Assembly: GCA_026389015.1 (NCBI GenBank)
Contig: JAPLIR010000018.1
Span: 1 to 53,493 of the forward strand
DNA length: 53,493 nt
From: Candidatus Dependentiae bacterium
GTDB taxonomy: Bacteria; Babelota; Babeliae; Babelales; Vermiphilaceae
Direction: 5' to 3'
Shown piece after piece: positions 9,000 to 18,377 of this stretch. Both the position numbers and the translations under genes were made by a program. Numbering within the stretch: position 1 is the first letter of the stretch; each line of letters opens with the position of its first letter. Below the pieces are notes generated by a model that saw only the letters and a program-made list of their open reading frames with translations, was not told the origin of the DNA and searched no databases.

Positions 9000-10190
9000 C
9001 TATTCGATAATTTCTGTAACAACACCGGATCCAACAGTTCTGCCACCTTCACGGATAGCGAAACGTAAATCCTTGTCCATAGCAACTAGAGCAATTAATT
9101 CAACAGTAAGATCTACGTTATCACCTGGCATAACCATTTCACGGCCAGCAGGTAAGGTTACAACACCAGTAACGTCAGTTGTTCTGAAATAAAATTGCGG
9201 TCTGTAACCGGTAAAGAATGGACTATGACGACCACCTTCATCAATACTCAGAATGTACACTTTACATTTGAACTTTTTATGAGGAGTAATTGTTCCTGGC
9301 TTAGCAAGAACCATACCACGTTCAATATCTTCTTTCTTGGTACCACGAAGTAAAATACCTACGTTGTCGCCAGCTTGACCATCAGGCAAGCTCTTTCTGA
9401 ACATTTCAACGCCAGTTACGGTAGTTTTTTCTTTTTTACCAAAACCAATAAGTTCTACTTCTTCGCCTACTTTAACTTTACCAGCTTCAATTCTACCCGT
9501 ACAAAAAGTACCGCGGCCTGAAATTGAGAATACTGATTCAATAGGCATCAAGAATGGTTTATCAACTTCACGAAGTGGTTCAGGAATAAAGGTATCAACC
9601 GCATCCATCAACTTTGCAATAGCGCCGTAACCTAGATCACCCTTATCGCCTTGCAATGCTTTTACAGCTGCGCCGCGAATAACAGGAATTGTGTCTCCAG
9701 GGAAATCATACTTCTTTAAAAGATCTCTGATTTCTTCTTCTACCATGTCAACCATTTCAGGGTCATCAACCATGTCAACTTTGTTGAGGAAAACAACTAA
9801 AGAAGGAACGTTAACGTTCTTAGCTAAAACGATATGCTCTCTTGTTTGAGGCATAGCACCGTCAGCTGCAGAAACAACCAAGATTGCGCCATCCATTTGT
9901 GCTGCACCGGTGATCATGTTTTTAACATAGTCAGCGTGACCAGGACAATCGATATGTGCATAGTGACGCTTATCGGTTTCGTACTCAACATGTGATGTTG
10001 AAATAGTAATACCACGCGCTTTTTCTTCAGGAGCAGCATCAATTTCATCAAAAGCTCTTGCTTTTGCAAAACCTTTTTCTGCTAGGAATTTGGTAATAGC
10101 AGCAGTCAATGTTGTTTTACCATGATCAACGTGCCCAATCGTTCCTATATTAAGATGGGGCTTTTTACGCTCAAATATATCTCTTGCCAT
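9000..10190 (-). CDS. tuf: Elongation factor Tu
   Basis: GTPase delivering aminoacyl-tRNA to the ribosome. The 396-aa protein is full length. The P-loop GHVDHGKTT is near residue 19, the switch II motif [12 protein letters not shown] near 81, NKVD near 136, and domains 2 and 3 follow with the [12 protein letters not shown] block. It lies directly between fusA and rpsJ as in the classical str operon. Only this copy is in the window. Confidence 0.98.
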   Translation of the reverse strand: MARDIFERKKPHLNIGTIGHVDHGKTTLTAAITKFLAEKGFAKARAFDEIDAAPEEKARGITISTSHVEYETDKRHYAHIDCPGHADYVKNMITGAAQMDGAILVVSAADGAMPQTREHIVLAKNVNVPSLVVFLNKVDMVDDPEMVDMVEEEIRDLLKKYDFPGDTIPVIRGAAVKALQGDKGDLGYGAIAKLMDAVDTFIPEPLREVDKPFLMPIESVFSISGRGTFCTGRIEAGKVKVGEEVELIGFGKKEKTTVTGVEMFRKSLPDGQAGDNVGILLRGTKKEDIERGMVLAKPGTITPHKKFKCKVYILSIDEGGRHSPFFTGYRPQFYFRTTDVTGVVTLPAGREMVMPGDNVDLTVELIALVAMDKDLRFAIREGGRTVGSGVVTEIIE

Positions 10191-10249
10191 CGTGAGTCTC
10201 CTAACAAATACGTAACATAATTATTATCTTAAATTGCCGTTTTCAATCA

Positions 10250-12316
10250 CTACTTTTTTGCAACAATTGCTTCTTGTACGTTCTTTGGAACTTCGCGATA
10301 ACACTCAAATTCCATAGAATAACTCGCGCGACCTTTACTCATCGAACGAAGCACTGTTGAATAACCAAACATTTCTCCTAATGGAACTTCAGCTAACACA
10401 ACTTGCTTATCGAACTTGGAATCAGTACCCAAAATTCTACCTCTGCGTGAGCTCAAGTCACCCATGACATCACCAAGACATTCGTCTGGCATATCAACTT
10501 CAACTTTCATAATTGGTTCTAATAAAACTGCCGATCCCTTTGCCATTGCAGATTTAAATGCAAGTGACGCAGCGAACTTAAATGCAATTTCAGAAGAGTC
10601 AACATCATGATATGAGCCATCAACCAAGGTAGCACGAAGATCAACAACCGGATAACCACCTAGGATACCCGTAGTTACAGCTTCCATGAAACCTTTTTCA
10701 ACTGCTGGGATAAATTCTCTCGGGATAGAACCACCGACTACTTTATCGACGAACTCAATTCCCTTGCCTCGTTCAAGCGGCTCAAACTTCATCCAAACAT
10801 GACCAAATTGACCACGTCCACCAGATTGTTTGATAAATTTACCTTCAGTCTCAACTGGTTGCTGAATAGTTTCCTTATAAGCAACTTGCAACTTACCTTG
10901 CGTAAGATCCAATTTATGCTCTCTGCGTAAACGATCCACAATAATTTCAAGATGCAACTCACCCATACCTGAAATTTCTGTTTGCCCAGTCTCATCATTG
11001 TAAGTAAATCTGAATGATGGATCTTCTTGCATCATTTTTCTCAATGCAAGGCCCATCTTTTCATAATCAGCTTTATTTTTAGGTTCAACAGAAGTCGAAA
11101 TAACTGGCGCCGGAATATCGATTGACTCGAGCAACACCAAGTGACCCTCATCACACAAACTATCACCCGTCATCGCATCCCTAATACCAATCACCGCCGC
11201 AATATCTCCGGCATGAACCGAATCAATTTCTTCGCGTTTATTTGCATGCATCTTAACTAAACGACTCACACGTTCTTTGGTACGCGTACGAACGTTATAT
11301 ACATATGATCCAGCCTTTAATTCGCCAGAATACACACGCACGAAGTTCAAAACACCAACAAACGGATCTGTCCAAAGTTTAAATACCAATGCAGCAAACG
11401 GCGCCTTAATATCCGCAGGACACTCAACTTCTTGCCCAGTCTTAGGATTAACACCCATGACAGCAGGAACATCCATAGGAGATGGTAAATAATCAATAAC
11501 ACCATCCAACGCTAATTGAACACCCTTGTTTTTAAACGCAGATCCACAAAACGCTGGCGTAACTTTTCTATGCAAAACACCCTTGCGCAATGCAAGTTTA
11601 ATTTCTGGAATGGAAATCTCTTCACCATTCAAATATCTATCAGCCATATCATCGTTAAAATCACAAGCTGCTTCGACAATTTTATTACGCAATTCTTCGA
11701 CGCGATCTTTATGTTCTTCTGGCACATCATGCCATACGATATCAAGACCCATGTCACCTTCAAAAGTAGCCATTTTGCGAGTTAGCAAATCAATGATGCT
11801 CGTGAAGTTTTCTGAAAAACCAACTTGCATTTGCATCGCAACAGCATTAGCACGCAACTTCTCATTAACATCGGCAACAACCTTAGAGAAATCAGCTCCA
11901 ACACGATCAAGTTTATTAACAAAAATGATACGAGGAACCTTATATCTGTTGGCTTGCTTCCATACCGTTTCTGATTGAGGTTGAACACCAGCTACACCAC
12001 AAAAAACACTGATAGCGCCATCTAAAACGCGCAAGGATCGACCAACTTCAATGGTGAAATCAACGTGTCCCGGAGTATCAATAATATTTACTTGGTAATC
12101 CTTCCAAAAACAAGTAGTAGCAGCAGAAGTTATGGTAATACCACGCTCACGCTCTTGCTCCATCCAGTCCATGACGGTTTCTCCTTCATGAACCTCACCA
12201 ATCTTATGAGAAACACCAGTATAAAAAAGTATACGCTCAGTGACAGTGGTTTTACCCGCATCAATGTGCGCCGCAATACCAATATTTATATATTTATCTA
12301 AAGAATAACTACTCAT
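10250..12316 (-). CDS. fusA: Elongation factor G
   Basis: Translocase GTPase. The 688-aa sequence starts with the G-domain motif [20 protein letters not shown], followed by [22 protein letters not shown] and NKLD. Domain IV shows [10 protein letters not shown] and domain V ends with [16 protein letters not shown]. Several long frames on the opposite strand (for example 11526-11978) are shadows. Confidence 0.98.
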   Translation of the reverse strand: MSSYSLDKYINIGIAAHIDAGKTTVTERILFYTGVSHKIGEVHEGETVMDWMEQERERGITITSAATTCFWKDYQVNIIDTPGHVDFTIEVGRSLRVLDGAISVFCGVAGVQPQSETVWKQANRYKVPRIIFVNKLDRVGADFSKVVADVNEKLRANAVAMQMQVGFSENFTSIIDLLTRKMATFEGDMGLDIVWHDVPEEHKDRVEELRNKIVEAACDFNDDMADRYLNGEEISIPEIKLALRKGVLHRKVTPAFCGSAFKNKGVQLALDGVIDYLPSPMDVPAVMGVNPKTGQEVECPADIKAPFAALVFKLWTDPFVGVLNFVRVYSGELKAGSYVYNVRTRTKERVSRLVKMHANKREEIDSVHAGDIAAVIGIRDAMTGDSLCDEGHLVLLESIDIPAPVISTSVEPKNKADYEKMGLALRKMMQEDPSFRFTYNDETGQTEISGMGELHLEIIVDRLRREHKLDLTQGKLQVAYKETIQQPVETEGKFIKQSGGRGQFGHVWMKFEPLERGKGIEFVDKVVGGSIPREFIPAVEKGFMEAVTTGILGGYPVVDLRATLVDGSYHDVDSSEIAFKFAASLAFKSAMAKGSAVLLEPIMKVEVDMPDECLGDVMGDLSSRRGRILGTDSKFDKQVVLAEVPLGEMFGYSTVLRSMSKGRASYSMEFECYREVPKNVQEAIVAKK

Positions 12317-12329
12317 TGATCATCCTTAA

Positions 12330-12812
12330 TTACCAAGCAAAATGTGAGAATGCACGATTTGATTCTGCCATTTTATGCACGTCAGTTTTTTTCTTAATTG
12401 CAGCGCCACGACCTTCATAAGCATCTAGCATCTCATGAGCCAGTCTTTTTCCCATAGTCTTATCGGAACGTGTGCGAGCAGCAGCAAGAAGCCAACGCAT
12501 AGCAAGCGCTCGAGCTCTGTACGGATTCACTTCCATAGGAATTTGATAAACACTACCACCAACACGGCGGGGGCGAACTTCAATAATAGGAGTCACTTGC
12601 TCAAAAGCTTTATTAAACAAAGCCAAGGCTTTTTCTTTATCGCCTTTTGATTTGCTAATTAAAACATCAATAGCATCGTATACAATGTTGTATGCAATGC
12701 TTTTCTTACCACATTCCATCACAACATTAACAAATTTTTGTATTAGTTGTGATCCATAACGCGGATCGATACCAATTTCTCTTCTGTATTCTGATTTTTT
12801 ATGCCTAGGCAT
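12330..12812 (-). CDS. rpsG: 30S ribosomal protein S7
   Basis: Assembly initiator of the 30S head and, in E. coli, str-operon repressor. The 160-aa protein has the conserved VRPRRVGGSVYQIPMEV block and ends with MAESNRAFSHFAW. It is 13 bases upstream of fusA and 19 bases downstream of rpsL. Confidence 0.97.
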   Translation of the reverse strand: MPRHKKSEYRREIGIDPRYGSQLIQKFVNVVMECGKKSIAYNIVYDAIDVLISKSKGDKEKALALFNKAFEQVTPIIEVRPRRVGGSVYQIPMEVNPYRARALAMRWLLAAARTRSDKTMGKRLAHEMLDAYEGRGAAIKKKTDVHKMAESNRAFSHFAW

Positions 12813-12831
12813 ACATTAATCCTTGTTTAAA

Positions 12832-13206
12832 TTATTTTTTTTCTAGTTTTGCACCATACAATGAACGTGATTGCTTTCTGCCTTCAACGCCAGAACAATC
12901 CAATGCACCACGAACAACATGGTACTTAACACCAGGCAAATCCTTTACCTTGCCACCACGAACCAAGACCACAGAGTGCTCCTGCAAGTTATGACCTTCG
13001 CCACCGATATAAGCGGTGACTTCAATACCAGTAGAAAGCTTCACACGAGCAACTTTACGCAATGCTGAGTTTGGTTTTTTAGGTGTCATAGTAAATACAC
13101 GAGTACACACACCACGAGCTTGTGGAGCACCCTTAAGCGCTGGACTCTTTGATTTATATTTTACCTTTTCTCTGCCAAATCGACATAATTGATTAATTGT
13201 AGGCAT
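12832..13206 (-). CDS. rpsL: 30S ribosomal protein S12
   Basis: Decoding-centre protein, first gene of the superoperon. The 124-aa sequence begins [14 protein letters not shown], with the decoding loop [17 protein letters not shown] and the second loop [32 protein letters not shown]. The Lys and Pro residues of the PKKPNS loop are the common streptomycin-sensitive type. Confidence 0.98.
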   Translation of the reverse strand: MPTINQLCRFGREKVKYKSKSPALKGAPQARGVCTRVFTMTPKKPNSALRKVARVKLSTGIEVTAYIGGEGHNLQEHSVVLVRGGKVKDLPGVKYHVVRGALDCSGVEGRKQSRSLYGAKLEKK

Positions 13207-13590
13207 AGTACAAAAGCCCTACCTTTATAAAAGTGATATACATTAAACCTTAAAAAACTTAAAAAAAATCGCAATTTTTCTACAAAATGAAAGAAAAAAA
13301 CGTACAAAAGTTATTAATATTTTACCCTTTTTGTATATTTTTTCAAGTAAAATGAAAGAAAAGATCTTCTATGGCTGCTTAAAAACGCCATTTCTCGCCA
13401 CTCATAACACTCTCCCACGCCCACCACTCATTCACTACAAATACACAATTTTCTCGTCGAGTGCAAATAAAAGAAAAGCCCCCCCCCAACGTCACAGCTA
13501 CAATTTGCTATTACCGCACCTTTACGGGTACACTAGCAAACAGAAATAAAAAAATAATAATCAATGCACTAAGCCACAAGGAGTCATTAT
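13207..13590. other. Divergent intergenic region between rpsL and rseP
   Basis: This 384-bp gap separates the leftward superoperon from rightward rseP. The left half is very AT-rich and holds a plausible minus-strand promoter. The right half contains a run of nine C residues (13479-13487) about 100 bp before rseP. Small frames here (13331-13549, 13461-13670) have no ribosome-binding site or protein-like composition and are not called. Confidence 0.6.
13319..13346 (-). promoter_or_regulatory. Probable sigma70-type promoter of the ribosomal superoperon
   Basis: On the minus strand TTGAAA (13341-13346) is followed after 16 bases by TAAAAT (13319-13324), about 110 bp upstream of the rpsL start. 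The surrounding DNA is AT-rich, as expected for a strong promoter. No transcription-start evidence exists, so this is a motif match only. Confidence 0.45.
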
Positions 13591-14706
13591 ATGATCCAAT
13601 CAACAGTCTCGAATATTTTATTAATTGCAGTCAGCCTTGCAGGAATAGGATTTATCATCGCTTTTCATGAACTAGGGCACTTTTTGTTCGCGAAGATGTT
13701 TGGTATGCGCGTTCAATCATTTTCTATAGGATTTGGACCACGCCTTATCCATAAAAAAATAGGCGGCACCGATTTTGCCTTATCAGCAATACCATTAGGT
13801 GGCTATGTTGACTTAGGTAGCCCAGAGGGGAAAGAACATGATTCACTATCGTTTAGCGCACGACCCTACTACCAAAAGCTGCTTGTCATGGTTGGCGGCA
13901 TAAGTTTTAACGTTATTTTGGCCTATATCATTTTCATACTGCTTTTTCTAACCGGAATGCCAGCTACACGCATGCTCCACCCTACCAACGCCATTCCAAC
14001 TATTAAAGCCTTTGGCCCCAATTCTTCAGCTCAAAAGGCCGGCTTGCGTGTTGGCGACACTATTGTAGCACTTGACGGCCAAACTATTAATAATGACACA
14101 GCAAAACTACTCGACCTCACCAAGCCCATGGCCGAAAAACAAGCAAAGATCACCGTAGAGCGTGAGGGCAAACACGAAGAGGTAACGATCATCATCGGCT
14201 CGCGCACGTGCTTAGGGGAGACCGTAGGGTTCCTAGGCGCTGAATTCACCTATATTCCACTACCAGGCAAGTCACTCCTCACATCGATCAAAGAAGGACT
14301 CGCATTAGCCAATACCATTCTGCTTGATACTCTTTATGCATTTAAGTATCTGTTTACTTCATGCGACACCACTGGCCTACAAGGTCCTGTGATGATCTTT
14401 TCCGCTTCCATGCACACAGCATCCCAGGGCTTTAAAATTTTCCTAATTTTCTTGGCTATTATCAGCATAAATTTGGCAATCCTGAATCTCATACCATTGC
14501 CAATCCTTGATGGCGGCCAAATTCTATTTTATACCATAGAAGCTATAATAGGACGTTCAATACCCGATCGCATACGAGAGTATATTTTCATTGGAACATG
14601 GATAGGATTCATGCTTCTTACCATCTATCTCATTGGCCAAGATATCATGCGCATTGCAGGGCATTATATCGAGCCAGTTCTCAAATTCTTAGGAATCAGC
14701 AAGTAA
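13591..14706 (+). CDS. rseP: RIP site-2 zinc metalloprotease, RseP/YaeL family
   Basis: Intramembrane protease that cleaves membrane-bound anti-sigma factors and signal-peptide remnants. The active-site HELGH lies at residues 26-30 in the first membrane helix, and the third ligand region NLIPLPILDGGQ is near 299-310. A single PDZ domain (about 130-210, with AGLRVGDTIVALDGQTI) lies between, so at 371 aa it is the short one-PDZ form rather than the two-PDZ E. coli type. An AAGGAG site precedes the ATG. No anti-sigma substrate is encoded nearby. Confidence 0.94.
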   Translation: MIQSTVSNILLIAVSLAGIGFIIAFHELGHFLFAKMFGMRVQSFSIGFGPRLIHKKIGGTDFALSAIPLGGYVDLGSPEGKEHDSLSFSARPYYQKLLVMVGGISFNVILAYIIFILLFLTGMPATRMLHPTNAIPTIKAFGPNSSAQKAGLRVGDTIVALDGQTINNDTAKLLDLTKPMAEKQAKITVEREGKHEEVTIIIGSRTCLGETVGFLGAEFTYIPLPGKSLLTSIKEGLALANTILLDTLYAFKYLFTSCDTTGLQGPVMIFSASMHTASQGFKIFLIFLAIISINLAILNLIPLPILDGGQILFYTIEAIIGRSIPDRIREYIFIGTWIGFMLLTIYLIGQDIMRIAGHYIEPVLKFLGISK

Positions 14707-14730
14707 CAACGATTACCAGATAGAAACACA

Positions 14731-14773
14731 AAAGAGAAGGCAAGCTTTTTTAAGGCTTGCCTTCTCTTTTTGA
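14731..14773. terminator. Bidirectional intrinsic terminator, rseP / rplM
   Basis: A perfect 15-bp stem (14731-14745 with 14755-14769) and 9-base loop lie between the convergent rseP and rplM genes. A-runs and T-runs on the two sides give a U-tract in both directions. Confidence 0.88.
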
Positions 14774-14806
14774 AATCAACTTTTAATAATACATCGAGAA
14801 GATATA

Positions 14807-15298
14807 TTACGCTTTCTTAGTAAGTTGCGCTATATGGCGATGTTGATCACCAGCGTATACTCTTAATTTTCTTATAACATAACGGTTGAGAATATTTTTA
14901 GGCAACATTCTTTTAACCGCTAATTCAATAATTCTTTCTGGATGCTTTTCACGTACTTGTTCAGCAGTAACTGTTTTTAAACCGCCAATCCAGCCACTAT
15001 ACGTGTCATAGGTTTTATCGGTCCACTTTTTACCAGTCAATACAATTTTTTCTGCATTGATTACGACAACATAATCGCCAGAATCGGTATGCGGTGTATA
15101 AAACGGTTTGTCTTTACCACGCAATCTATCAGCGATTTCAGTAGCTAAACGACCTAATACTTTACCTTCAGCATCAATCAAATGCCACTCAGGTTGTCTT
15201 GCTTCTTTCTTCAAGAAAAAAGCCGTATTCATATTAACACCTAAGTTTTTGGTGTTAGTTTCTTCAACAACTAAGCTATTTTTTTCATTTTTCGCCAT
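14807..15298 (-). CDS. rplM: 50S ribosomal protein L13
   Basis: Early-assembly large-subunit protein. The core (WHLIDAEGKVLGRLATEIADRLRGKDKPFYTPHTDSGDYVVVINA) and RMLPKNILNRYVIRKLRVY are typical. From the first ATG the protein is 163 aa with a polar ~22-residue extension; a second ATG at 15232 with AGGTG five bases upstream would give the family length of 141 aa. Both have acceptable ribosome-binding sites. The usual downstream partner rpsI (S9) is absent here. Confidence 0.95.
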   Translation of the reverse strand: MAKNEKNSLVVEETNTKNLGVNMNTAFFLKKEARQPEWHLIDAEGKVLGRLATEIADRLRGKDKPFYTPHTDSGDYVVVINAEKIVLTGKKWTDKTYDTYSGWIGGLKTVTAEQVREKHPERIIELAVKRMLPKNILNRYVIRKLRVYAGDQHRHIAQLTKKA

Positions 15299-15576
15299 GA
15301 ATAAACCTTTTCGAATCTAAAACTACTTTTTGAATTTTTTATATAATAAGCACGAACGGAAACTTATAGATAAATGTAAATGAAAAATCAGTATAGGTCA
15401 AATAGATAATTGACAAAAAACCTCAAGTAATAAGCAAAATAGTACTGATTAATGAATATCATAATGCACATAAAAAATTTTAATACATCTTTCTATTCTT
15501 CTGTTGCAAAACATTTGATATATTTGTTTAAATAAATCGTAAAATTAAACCAATAAGCATACACATAAGGATTCAA

Positions 15577-17172
15577 ATGCATACGAGTTGGCTTGTTCTT
15601 CTCCCTACCTGCATCGTTCTCATCAGCACTTTTATCACCGGATCGCTTAATTGGTCACTTGCCATAGGCATTGCCACCGGAGCGTTCATAGCTGCCGATT
15701 TTAACCTACCGCAAACCATTAACATTGCTGGCACCAGACTATTAGGCACCATAAGCGATTATGACAATCTCTATTTATATGCTTTTCTTTTCATCATAAG
15801 CATTATCATTGTACTGTTAAACCACACCGGCGGCGCATTGGCCTTTGCCCACATACTCACCAAAAGATTACGTTCCAAACGCGCAGCAGAAACAACATCA
15901 CTCTTAATATCCCTCGCGCTTTTTATCGATGACTATTTAAGCAGCCTCACGGTTGGCTATGTTATGCGCCCCATCACCGATCGCCTTCATATTCCACGCG
16001 TAAAATTAGCCTATTTGGTCAGAGCTATGACCGGACCGCTGGTTATACTTGCGCCAATTTCTAGCTGGGTTGGCATTCTCATAACATCGTTAGATTCAGC
16101 TGGCATAGCACCACAAGGAACAAGTGGCGCTAAAATTATTGGCGATCCATTATTTATCTATCTCCAGACTATTCCCTACATGTTTTATTCTTTTTTGATC
16201 ATTGCATCCGCATGGTTTATTGTCTACTACGGCATTTCATTCGGCCCTATGCACACGCAGGAAGCTATAGCATCTACAACCGACAATTTATTTGGCGGCA
16301 AACAACCTATCACCGACACACTTAACATTGAAGCCTCCTCACATGGATCGGCTATCGATCTCTTATTACCCATTATCACCCTTATTAGCACCGTATTTTT
16401 AGGCTGCCTATGGCAAGGAGATTATCATCTTTTTGGTGGTACCAGAACAGCCTTAGAAGCATTTAAACATGTAAACAATATGTTTTTAGTACTTTTCATT
16501 GCTAGTCTCATCACCCTAACAATCACCATTACTTTTGCATTTTTACGAAAAACTACCAGCCCCAAAGCACTCCTCCAATGCACCAAAGAGGGTATTGTTA
16601 TGATGCTTGGCGCGGTAATCATGGTAATGCTCGCCAACACCCTGAGTTCACTCTTGCGCTTTGACTTGGCAACTGGACAGTATTTGGCAACTCTATTACA
16701 AGGCGTCTTACATCTGCCAATACTCCCTTTCATGTTCTTTATTCTCTCTGCAGTAACCGCAACATTGCTTGGCGTATCATTGGGCACCACCATGATTCTC
16801 ATCCCAATAGCTATTCCTATGCTTACAGCACTGACCGGCATTCCCTTGCCAACAACCCCAGAAGAATTAACGTATCTATTACCAGTCATTGCAGCAGTAT
16901 TTTCCGGTTCAGTCTGCGGCAATCACATTTCGCCAATCGCCGATACAACCGCTATGGTTGCCACAAGTTCTGGCTGCTACCCACTTGACCATACCCGCAC
17001 TCAATTACCGTATATTGTGCCAGCCATTGTCGGCTCAGCCTTAGCATTTCTACTGAGCGGATTATGCGCACCATATTCACTCATATGGAGAATTTTTGTT
17101 CCACTGGCATCTGGCATGACGCTATGCTTTGTATTGCTTTACAGCATGCATATACTTAATAAAAGAAAATAA
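15577..17172 (+). CDS. nhaC: Na+/H+ antiporter, NhaC family
   Basis: Polytopic inner-membrane protein of 531 aa, probably exchanging sodium for protons. It has about a dozen hydrophobic helices. NhaC-type family markers are the first repeat motif LFIDDYLSSLTVGYVMRPITD near residue 115-135 and the related GNHISPIADTTAMVATSSGC in the C-terminal half. It starts after AAGGATTC at 15568 and is followed two bases later by the 17175 gene. Substrate specificity within NhaC-like transporters cannot be told from sequence; a lysine/malate-lactate type is possible. Confidence 0.85.
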   Translation: MHTSWLVLLPTCIVLISTFITGSLNWSLAIGIATGAFIAADFNLPQTINIAGTRLLGTISDYDNLYLYAFLFIISIIIVLLNHTGGALAFAHILTKRLRSKRAAETTSLLISLALFIDDYLSSLTVGYVMRPITDRLHIPRVKLAYLVRAMTGPLVILAPISSWVGILITSLDSAGIAPQGTSGAKIIGDPLFIYLQTIPYMFYSFLIIASAWFIVYYGISFGPMHTQEAIASTTDNLFGGKQPITDTLNIEASSHGSAIDLLLPIITLISTVFLGCLWQGDYHLFGGTRTALEAFKHVNNMFLVLFIASLITLTITITFAFLRKTTSPKALLQCTKEGIVMMLGAVIMVMLANTLSSLLRFDLATGQYLATLLQGVLHLPILPFMFFILSAVTATLLGVSLGTTMILIPIAIPMLTALTGIPLPTTPEELTYLLPVIAAVFSGSVCGNHISPIADTTAMVATSSGCYPLDHTRTQLPYIVPAIVGSALAFLLSGLCAPYSLIWRIFVPLASGMTLCFVLLYSMHILNKRK

Positions 17173-17174
17173 TC

Positions 17175-17630
17175 ATGAAATCTACCACACCTAGCCTGAC
17201 ACTTTATTCTGCAACCTTGATTTTAGCGCTATGCACCCTGTCGTGCGATGCCATGAAAAAAATTGACCCTTTATCAGCAGATTTAGCATTATTCACTCAA
17301 GACATGGCAACTACACGAGGCATTGTCTCTGACATGCAAGGAACTCTAACGAACCTGCAAACTACCATTAATAACGCCCCAACAACACTTTATGGCCTAG
17401 CACCATCCGTTGCCATAGCGGGCCTTGGCTATCAGGGCTGCCTGTTAGGTCTAAAAAACCTTCATAAGGCTACAAAATACGCCGGCTTGAGCAATAATCA
17501 AACAGTAGAAGGCAGAAACAACAAAAATAGGTTTTGGTGGCATTTTGGAACGGGAGTGCTCTTTGTTGGCACCGGCTTAACGGCCATACTGAAGACCAAT
17601 GCCATCGTCAATCACTTCAAATCAAAATAA
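17175..17630 (+). CDS. Exported or membrane helical protein, unknown family
   Basis: The 151-aa product starts with a hydrophobic leader ending LALCTLSCDAMKK; the Cys is in a poor lipobox (TLSC), so lipidation is uncertain. Next comes a Thr/Asn-rich helical stretch (about 30-75) and two hydrophobic segments near 75-95 and 115-135 separated by a basic loop. It is organised like, and similar in wording to, the next gene (GLGYQGCLLGLKNLHKAT versus GLGFLGACAGMVMFYKGLH), so the two are likely paralogues. It lies two bases after the nhaC-like gene and probably shares its transcript. Function unknown. Confidence 0.7.
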   Translation: MKSTTPSLTLYSATLILALCTLSCDAMKKIDPLSADLALFTQDMATTRGIVSDMQGTLTNLQTTINNAPTTLYGLAPSVAIAGLGYQGCLLGLKNLHKATKYAGLSNNQTVEGRNNKNRFWWHFGTGVLFVGTGLTAILKTNAIVNHFKSK

Positions 17631-17659
17631 ATAATTCATATAGAAAACCCTTAGAGCGT

Positions 17660-17688
17660 TTGACACCGCCCAATTCCCCTTGTATTCT
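17660..17688 (+). promoter_or_regulatory. Strong sigma70-type promoter for the 17728 gene
   Basis: Consensus -35 TTGACA (17660-17665), 17-base spacer, and -10 TATTCT (17683-17688), about 40 bp before the ribosome-binding site GGAGG of the next gene. It is one of the closest matches to consensus in the window. Confidence 0.65.
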
Positions 17689-17727
17689 GTATAAGTAATG
17701 TACTACTATAAAATATATGGAGGATTT

Positions 17728-18288
17728 ATGAATATATCTAAGAAACATGGAATATTATTATTCAGCGCGGCTTTCTGCTTGAGCTTTATGCCAACACATG
17801 GCATGGACTTCTTCACTATTGCAAAATTCGACTCTGAGAAAGCCGCACAGCAAATAGAAACAAGCTTAAATAAGGTTGTAAATAATGCGACGACCAACCT
17901 AACCACCATTGTTAATAATGCAACACAGAATCTTTCTACAACTGTCACTCAGGCAGAGACAAGTTTTTCAAGACTTGCCAGTGAAACAAGCACAAAAGTA
18001 GAAACATCTTTCTCAAAACTTACCAATGAAACAAGCGTAAAATTTGTTCAAACAGTGAGTAATAAACGTACCTACTTCACGGGATTAGGATTCTTGGGAG
18101 CATGTGCAGGTATGGTAATGTTTTACAAAGGCCTCCATCAAACAATCGACAGCTATAAAATGCCAGAGAAAACCAATCAACAAAAAAGTAAAAGTACCAC
18201 CGCATTTAGATGCGGACTAGCAAAGATAACTGCTGGATTGCTCGCATTTGGTGGCGGCATCTTTAGTATTCATAAATTCGGCGCATAA
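17728..18288 (+). CDS. Exported coiled-coil protein with two C-terminal membrane segments
   Basis: The start at 17728 follows a GGAGG and gives a signal peptide ending near MPTHG; an upstream ATG at 17698 lacks a binding site. The 186-aa protein contains repeated Thr/Asn-rich helices (NNATTNLTTIVNNATQNLSTTV, about 50-72) and a duplicated unit ETSFSRLASETSTKV / ETSFSKLTNETSVKF, suggesting a coiled coil. Two hydrophobic helices follow at about 110-130 and 155-180. It is paralogous to the upstream gene. It resembles methyl-accepting-type or tape-like coiled coils only in composition; no function is assigned. Confidence 0.75.
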   Translation: MNISKKHGILLFSAAFCLSFMPTHGMDFFTIAKFDSEKAAQQIETSLNKVVNNATTNLTTIVNNATQNLSTTVTQAETSFSRLASETSTKVETSFSKLTNETSVKFVQTVSNKRTYFTGLGFLGACAGMVMFYKGLHQTIDSYKMPEKTNQQKSKSTTAFRCGLAKITAGLLAFGGGIFSIHKFGA

Positions 18289-18304
18289 GATTAAACGCTT
18301 GATA

Positions 18305-18358
18305 ATAAAAAACCGGCTTTGTGTATAAACAATGTACACAAAGCCGGTTTTATTTTTT
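18305..18358. terminator. Bidirectional intrinsic terminator
   Basis: A perfect 17-bp stem (18309-18325 with 18335-18351) with a 9-base loop, flanked by A and T runs, lies between the convergent 17728 gene and the M24 peptidase gene. Confidence 0.9.
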
Positions 18359-18377
18359 TACTAATGTCTATGAAGTC

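Noticed and set aside
11526-11978. 150-codon open frame on the plus strand inside fusA
   Set aside because: It lies fully antisense to a strongly conserved EF-G gene, has no ribosome-binding site and its composition is that of a shadow frame.
13331-13670. Two small plus-strand frames before rseP
   Set aside because: There is no ribosome-binding site, the composition is not protein-like, and one overlaps the rseP start in another frame.
16425-16922. 165-codon open frame antisense to the nhaC-like gene
   Set aside because: It lies within a conserved transporter gene and shows no protein-like features of its own.
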